In this document: positions 57,401 to 64,000 of the stretch, piece by piece | Numbering within the stretch: the stretch's first letter is position 1 | How the letters are laid out: each line of letters opens with the position of its first letter | Assembly: GCF_003073045.1 (NCBI RefSeq) | Contig: NC_037596.1 | Location: forward strand, 9,693,553-9,757,552 | Length of the DNA: 64,000 bases | Direction: 5' to 3' | Origin: Pomacea canaliculata | Taxonomy: Eukaryota > Mollusca > Gastropoda > Architaenioglossa > Ampullariidae | Notes under the pieces: model-generated | Seen by the model: the letters and a program-made list of their open reading frames with translations, nothing else | Told to the model about the DNA's origin: nothing | The model's database searches: none | Translations under genes and position numbers: made by a program

Positions 57401-58373
57401 TGAGCAATCCTACAAGCTGGAAAAAATAAACTCAGGTGTACACACAGTCTCTCTCACTCACTCCTAGGCACAAACAATTAGAATGATAGCACGCCATGTG
57501 CAAGTACAAATTATGAATAAATAAACAATGATGCACTATGAGTAAGAGCACAACAAACAATTCAAATTATTTACACAATGAACAAAAGGTTGCAGTCCTC
57601 GAAACTGAAAAAGATACAGCAGAGAATAAGAGAGGATTCAGATATTAGTCATTAGTTTACTTGTTTCTCGCGGGAAATTTTAAACAGAAAATGTATATTT
57701 AGTACAGCAGTACAGGCACTGTATAGTTTCCACACGGAACATTCTCAGATCTGTCCTGCTGCCATTTCATATGCGGATTTTCGTAGGAAAGTGAGTTCCT
57801 CTATTTACGACAGAGTAAAATAAAGCATTTATTATGAGCTAAAATAATTTCTCTTTAATTTTTCCAAAAAAGAAAAATGATACAAAGTACCCATTCTTTG
57901 GTACGAAATTTCAAAACTAAAGTTCTATGATTTGGTCGTCAGTTTTAAAACACATAATTCACTTAGTTGCTAGAGGGCAAATTATGGCAATAACTGAACT
58001 GTTTGAATACTAACAACACCACAGTACAGAGCACAACAACAACCGCATGAAACGTTTTATCGCTTTTTTGGAGGCAACGTGCTAAGAGGGTTTTATAACA
58101 TATTCTTGATGTCACTTGTTAGTCAAGCATCCTGTGCAAAAAACTCCTCGTTGACCCTTATTGCAGTCTCATGGTTGAAAATGTACACTCGGAACACTTA
58201 TAGGCGAGAGGGTTAAGCAGTTAAGAGACGAAAGTAGCCAGTAAGCTTCTTTCTGGGGATGTGTGTGTGTGTGTCATATATCTTTGCCTCTCGTGAAAGG
58301 TGTGGGTAGTAAGATGCACAGGGACACAAGAAGAAAGAGAACCTCAGTCACAGGACCATGTGAGAGTCGTACC
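57401..58373. other. Upstream region of the five-Ig receptor
   Basis: AT-rich DNA between the Tigger relic and the receptor start codon. A short (GT)n run lies at 58260-58272. The promoter should lie here. I see no convincing TATA box. Confidence 0.4.
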
Positions 58374-61300
58374 ATGTTTACAGAAGTTAACAAGAGACAC
58401 CGAACACTTCTGCTTCTTCTGTTTGGTCTGTCACTCGTCGTGGGTAAAGACAATTAACAATTTTAATGTTACCTCGTCTGGTGTTGCCATTTATGTCTTT
58501 GATAAATAGTTTTTAAAAGTGTGTTAAGCTTTAAAAGGCATTAGCTCTCGTGTTATGTTACAAATGAACAGAGCAGCTTTTCTTCTTGCTTGTTTTCTTG
58601 GTCTTCTTGTTATTCTTGTTCTTTAAATTTATGTTCATTTTGTTGGTTTATTTTCTCATGATTCAGGTCTCAGCTTCTCACCACAATGTAATGATGGTAT
58701 TTGGGAAGTATTTTATGATCAAGAAACTTATTTCAACTGCACGGCTGAGGGAGAAGTGCAATGGACATTGCAACTAAGTAGTTACACGAGTCCTATCACA
58801 TTAGCTGTTTGTGATAAAAACTGTAACATGGTAACTACCTTTGATGGCCTGTACACAGCAAGAATCACTGACATTCACAAGACAACAATGATCATCAAAC
58901 CTAAGAACAACAGAAAGGTATATAACAATGTCGAGCTTGTGAACGGCAGACTGGAGTGTAGTCATGGAGATGATCATGATGGCTGTGGACTCAACCTTGT
59001 ATGTAAGTACACAACCTTTGTCGATTCATACCAGTGTCAGTTAAGCAGTGTATATCCTTCCTTAGGAGGATTTCTTAATATTTGTCAGTAACTCTTAATT
59101 ATAAAAACGTTTCTACTTCAACATTCTTGTGCATGTAGCAAATTTCATATCCAAAGCTTGCGATTGTTCACTTAAAGATTTTTTGTAAGCAAAGACATGT
59201 AGGTACAAAGTAAAATTTTACTCTGTATTGCATTATCTGGACTTGTCTTCATTAAAAGCCTTTTGTCGATCAAATATGCTTCGTCAACAGGCAGTGGGGA
59301 AAATGAAGCAAGAAACTGCAGTAGCTTAACCTTGATAGGACTGTTTAAGGGATAAACTTTACCTTCATTGCATGAACATTTATTCATTTCAAAATAAGAA
59401 AAAGTTAATTTATATAGCACTTTACCCTATTATCAAAGTGCCTTGCAAAAATTAAAATACATAATAATAACGGAAGCTGGTCTCAAAGCAAAGACTTCAT
59501 AGCATTCTCAGTTAATATAGCTTCTCATATTGTGAAGAAGGTGAATGCCTTCAGCGTAGATGTGAGGTGCAGCCTTGCATGTTATCTTCAATATGTTTAA
59601 GTTTATGCTTTAAAAGTAGTTGAAAACTATTATGACAATTGTATAGAGGCACAATTCACAATCTCTGGTGCAGTGGCATAACATTTGCCGATCATTCCAT
59701 CAATATAAGTCTTGTTAGAGCAACATGAATATGGTCCTTGTAAGCTTAGCTTCCTGCTGAATGTCTCTCCAACTATTCATCTCCATGATTTGACTCTCTC
59801 TTATTACTTTATTTTTTTTTTTTTTGCATTACAGATCCACCACAGCTTGTTTCATGTAAAGCATATAATACTTCATGGCTCATTGATGTGTTTTGTGTCA
59901 TCTAAAAAGCTTACTCCTCAAGGAAAATATATACATGTTCACTGATCCGAACACAAGCGGTATGTCTTAGCAGTACATATTTTACTGAATGCAAAGTGGA
60001 CAAAAAGTTCGTAAGACTAAAAAATAAAATATTAATATAACATTAAAGATTACAATTTAATTATAAATATTTTACGTTAATATATTTGTCACAGAATACA
60101 GTCTGCACAGTTTTTTTCTAAATCTTCCATACGAGCTCACGGTAGTAGTGGCAGTAGTGGTGGTGATGTAGAAGGAAGAAAAAGTAAAAAAGAAGAGCTT
60201 ACTTTCCGTAATGCTAAAGGAAACAAATTAAGTCTCCTCCCAACAGACTTTTTTGGAGTTTTTGTATTTTTGGTAAAAGACGTAAAAAGAAAAAGGTGTG
60301 ATTTAATAGTAATAGAAACCGTCTATTTTTAAAAGTTATGTACATTTTTCTTCTATCAGTCTAAAAATGAAATGCTAGAAACCGCTACCATGGTGACATC
60401 ACCGACCACCGAGAAGATGACCAAGGGTGAAGTGAAGGTTTCAGGTTCCTGTCAGTTCAACACAACACTCCCAAGAAAAGAGGGAAATTATTCGTTTCTT
60501 GTTTCTGTCTCTCCGGGAAAACGAAATTTTATGGCGGAGGACAAACAGTTTACTGTTGGTAATTATACTTCTCTTCGTCTTTTGAGTTTATTTAAAGTTA
60601 GCTTTTTAGAAAGGTACACAAAAATCCACATTTCCGCTCAAATATTTATGGACATCCAAACAGAGACACAAAAACACATTTATCCAAAGAGACAGTGAAA
60701 ACAGCCATAACAGCTCTTACTGGTAACTGGTTGCAGATGGAAATCCTGTAAAAGAGCAATTAATATAAGTTATGATGCCACATAGTCATTGAACCACTGG
60801 TGCTGCCGAGTTTGGGTGCTCAACAGACAAACTTGAGAGGCTGTTGATTTGACTGTATAGAGTAAGTTCTTAAACTAAGATATTCATTTTGCTCAGAGCG
60901 ACCCAGATCGCCAACAGCATTGTGTGGTCCACAGCCGTATGTGCTAGAAAATACTGCTGTCACCTGTACCTGCAGTACAACTAGCCTGGGACAACCGGCA
61001 GGGTACCTGAGATGGGTGACAGGTAACCAGACACACCAAAGCGCAGCAGTCACGAAAGAAAAACAGGAACCGACATCAAAAGGACTACAATATGATCAGG
61101 TTCTGATTCTGTCCGATCACGGCAGTACTTGGCTCAGGTGTGACATTATTTGGGGAGCCGAAGTGATTCCAGGAGAGAAATACACTGCTAGTGTGGGATG
61201 TAAGATTTTATTTAATATTTTGGCCTTGAATATTTAATATTAGTTAATGGCAAAGGAAGACAAGCGTTTAAGTGAAGAAATATAGTTAGCAACAAATGAA

Positions 61301-63058
61301 ATATGAGACTGAGAGGCTGTGTTTCTGTTTTTATTGGCATACCAGTTCAGGAATAGAGAGCTGAGAAAAACTGTGAGTCCATGTTGGCTATTGTATGTAG
61401 TCGTCTGCTAGACCTAACTTTTCGGGAGGTATCCCTCCTAAACTTGCAAGAAGAAATTAATCTAAAATATATGTGCTTTGGTCTAATTAGATGTCTGTTT
61501 TCCATTGTGTTTTGTTCTGTGTTTCGCTACTTATTTTTTAAACTCGTTTGATGAAATGTAACAGTTTGAAGACACATGATCTCATATTAGTGCATTATTT
61601 TCAGACGCTCCTAAGACACCACATCTTTCTTTCAAAGGCCTCGAGAGAAATCAGCAAGTCAAGGAAAGAGATCAAATAACTTTTATGTGTGAATCCGACG
61701 GTCGACCCAAACCAAACGTCTCCATTTATAACAACGACAACGACACTGTTCTCATAAGACACTCCTCTCCTGTCATCTACACTTTCATCGCTCGCTGTGA
61801 GGACACGGCTTTGTACACGTGCTCTGCGTGGAATGAGTTTCCCAGTCAGTCAGTGACCCCATCACTCAAACTGGAGGTGAACTGTAAGTAGGAAACGTAC
61901 CTAAACATAAATGTTTTTTGGTTTTTGTTTTCTTTTCTTTATATTTGTGGCTTCCATTGCTCTTGTAACACCCAGCCCTCAAACATTAATTATATTTATT
62001 ACATTTTCTGACGATGTAAAGTTTCATACGATCTTTAGTCAAATCCTTTGTCAATTTTACACACTTTACTTTCGCCTGCTTTTATTGTTTCTAACAAATT
62101 ATTCAAACCTCGAATCCTTTCATCCATACATCCCGGCACGATCAAGTTTCGAACAAAAACACAGGAGTTGAGCTTTGATATCATCGCTTACCCTGCACCA
62201 TACAAATATGAGGTGTGGTACGTACCACCAGTCATGAACACCACTGACCCCTTCTCAGGGAAGGTTGAAAGTTCAGAGCTGAATGTCACCTGTAAAACCT
62301 CCGATAAACGCCGTTACCTGTCCAGGTGCACTCTGATGATCTCAGGCATTCCGTCTAGGTCACATGGCTTGTACAAGGTGTATATCATTAATGAACATGG
62401 GGAAGAGAATTTCACTGCTGAGATCAGTTACGGTGAGTGAGTTTGTACAACATGAGCAGATTTGATCTTTCAAAATATCTCCATCAATTATTTTACTTAA
62501 CTTCCTTCTCCTCTCTTTCAGTCTGTTATATCTCATCTAAATCACAAAATACTCTTTTTCAGTCTTTGCGCATTGTTTTATTGTCTAAAGTGTCATTAAT
62601 AGGTAAACAAACTTTACTTGCCTAGGGATATTAAACAAGGAACATATTTTAATGATGGCTACCAATTTCTCCACAACCTCCAATCATAGAATTGTAGTTG
62701 ACACTACATACACTATATTATGTGTGTGTATATATACGTACAAAGAAACAGTGCCTCTCTCTCTCTCCTGAGCACACCCCCACCCATTTATACATATAAA
62801 ATCAGAATAAACAGTTTATGTTTCCATGTTATTTGTTTTCCAGCTGCCGACGAAGACTGGGATTCCTTTAACCCAGCAGTTATTTATGGTGTAGTGAGTC
62901 TCGTCGTCCTCATCTCTGGGATTGTTGTACTTATCGCTGTAATTAGGAAAGTAAAGAAAAGTAAAGGTATGCATAGTTATCATTTTGTAGTTTAATAAAT
63001 TAAGACAAAGTCGAATAATGCTAACATTTCTCACTATATTGCAGACTATATAAAATAA
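58374..63058 (+). CDS. Five-Ig-domain type I receptor (about 590 codons, one in-frame stop)
   Basis: Exons 58374-58443 (signal peptide MFTEVNKRHRTLLLLLFGLS...), 58667-59047 (Ig 1), 59835-59959 plus 60360-60558 (Ig 2), 60897-61199 (Ig 3, VTCTCSTT and WLRCDI), 61605-61876 (Ig 4, ITFMCES and ALYTCSAW), 62147-62432 (Ig 5), 62844-62966 (one TM helix, about residues 557-579) and 63045-63058 (tail ending DYIK). Domains 1-2 match the secreted proteins A-D in Cys layout and phases 1-1-0. TAA at 59903-59905 (codon 174) interrupts domain 2, with the Ig frame continuing through KIYTCSLI. The exon 2 donor (A|GTGTAT) and the exon 6 donor (GAG|GTGAAC) are weak choices needed to keep frame. It is either a recent pseudogene or a misread base. 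AATAAA near 63331. Confidence 0.68.
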
Positions 63059-64000
63059 CTATCAATCTCTAATGACTTGGGTTCTTTCCTTTCCCTTGAC
63101 ACACTTCTTTCAGAGTTAAATAGGGAACAGACTTAGGTTTGTAGTCGTTTCCTTACATGGTGCATGATAATTCGAAACACACTCAGATGTGTGAGCATAA
63201 ATATAAAAACTAAAGAGTGGAAACAAATAATTTGCTTTGTGATTTTCCCTTTAAAAAAATACTTGTCCATAAAATGTTTGCTTTTATTTTGTTATTATAA
63301 GTAACAAGTGACAGTTCTTAGAATCGTTTTAATAAAAAAGTAATAACATGATTTGGAATGACATTTATTATCAAGGGACACTGACATTAATATGTTTTAT
63401 TTTTGTCAATGTTATTGCTATTTCAAAGTTTAACTACACCTTTTGTTGCTGTCTTTTCAAGCACAAATCAATTTCTCAATTTTATCTTTACATGTAAATA
63501 CTTTGTGTTTTATTTCTGCTTATTTACTGTCGTCTTTAAGGAATATTGAAGATCTTTTCCTTTTATCTGTTCAAAATTTGCCATAATTCATTTCGAGCTT
63601 TCCTTCTTTGTTGCGACCGGAAGAGGGCGAAGAAAGAGGACTAATTAAAAGCACCTTTTGATTATTCATCGCATAAGATCGGGAATGAAATATTGTTTGG
63701 ACCGAATGTAAACTGCATTACCTAAACATGGAAATACCTCGAGCCAATGGCGCTAAAGGAGCAGAAATTCCTGTAGTCAGTCGTGTCTGTAGAATAACAG
63801 GGGCATTCACTCATGCAGATTAGCGAGATCCATGGCGGATGTCTGATGAGTCAGTATGTCTGTACTCGTCAGAAACTAGTGATGTCCTGGTTGCCTCAGG
63901 TCCGCCCTTAAGATAAAATGACTTCAACCCTCATTGCCTTCGAGTATTAGAAGCTTGAAAATCCCAGCTTATCACATCCGGGGCTCTGCCAGACGCCGAC
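63059..64000. other. Downstream of the five-Ig receptor
   Basis: AT-rich 3' flank with AATAAA at about 63331. The last 350 bases are somewhat more GC-rich. No gene recognised up to the window end. Confidence 0.5.

Noticed and set aside
59003-59091. Read-through of receptor exon 2 to a stop as the natural end, or an earlier donor at 59002
   Set aside because: A donor at 59002 would remove the Y-Q-C strand of the Ig domain. Splicing at 59047 keeps it and matches the exon layout of genes A-D.

Overview
The window is eukaryotic and most likely from a gastropod mollusc. It is AT-rich and its genes have GT-AG introns. It carries two large receptors combining CUB-like, C-type-lectin, LDLa, LRR and 7TM modules, an architecture known from GRL101 of the snail Lymnaea. 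The repeats are LINE fragments (RTE-like and CR1/L2-like), Tigger, Harbinger, hAT-like and MITE relics and tRNA-derived SINEs. There is no operon structure, CRISPR array, origin or rRNA, and I found no LTR element. Exon coordinates come from reading splice signals and phases by eye; no RNA evidence or database search was available.

Left part (about 0.7-31.7 kb): a tandem array on the + strand of four genes for small secreted proteins of about 245-250 aa with two Ig-like domains: A 2.5-4.6, B 9.0-11.0, C 16.8-19.0 and D 23.4-25.6 kb. A is diverged. B, C and D sit in segmental duplications of roughly 7.7 kb. Each unit has a CCAAT promoter region with a noncoding first exon, the Ig gene, a GC-rich block and, on the minus strand, the 3' end of a GRL101-like receptor. 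Units B and C hold only a 123-codon TM6-TM7-tail fragment; unit D ends in the full receptor (27612-31658, 1348 aa). B and C share one RTE-like LINE insertion with the same 13-bp target duplication, and D keeps the empty site, so B and C separated from each other after D had split off.

Middle (31.7-37.3 kb): the two GRL101-like receptors lie head to head, about 1.5 kb apart. The plus-strand one is interrupted by one single-base frameshift. From 37.3 to 48.3 kb no gene was recognised. This stretch holds a CR1/L2-type LINE tail, an (AC)n microsatellite, a hAT-like terminus, a Harbinger relic, a SINE, a TTAA-flanked MITE and a GC-rich patch with two perfect TGACGTCA sites.

Right part (48.3-63.1 kb): two further + strand genes of the same broad theme. 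One encodes a 203-aa type I membrane protein with a Cys-rich Ig-like ectodomain and a Gly/Ser stalk (48303-54456). The other encodes a five-Ig-domain type I receptor of about 590 codons (58374-63058), whose first two domains match the small secreted proteins in cysteine pattern and intron phases (1-1-0). It carries one in-frame stop in domain 2. A Tigger relic lies between the two genes, and an inverted-repeat element with a 10-bp target duplication sits in an intron of the first.

Overall this looks like an expanding cluster of secreted and membrane Ig-like proteins next to multidomain lectin/LDLa/LRR GPCRs. A role in recognition or immunity is plausible but inferred only.
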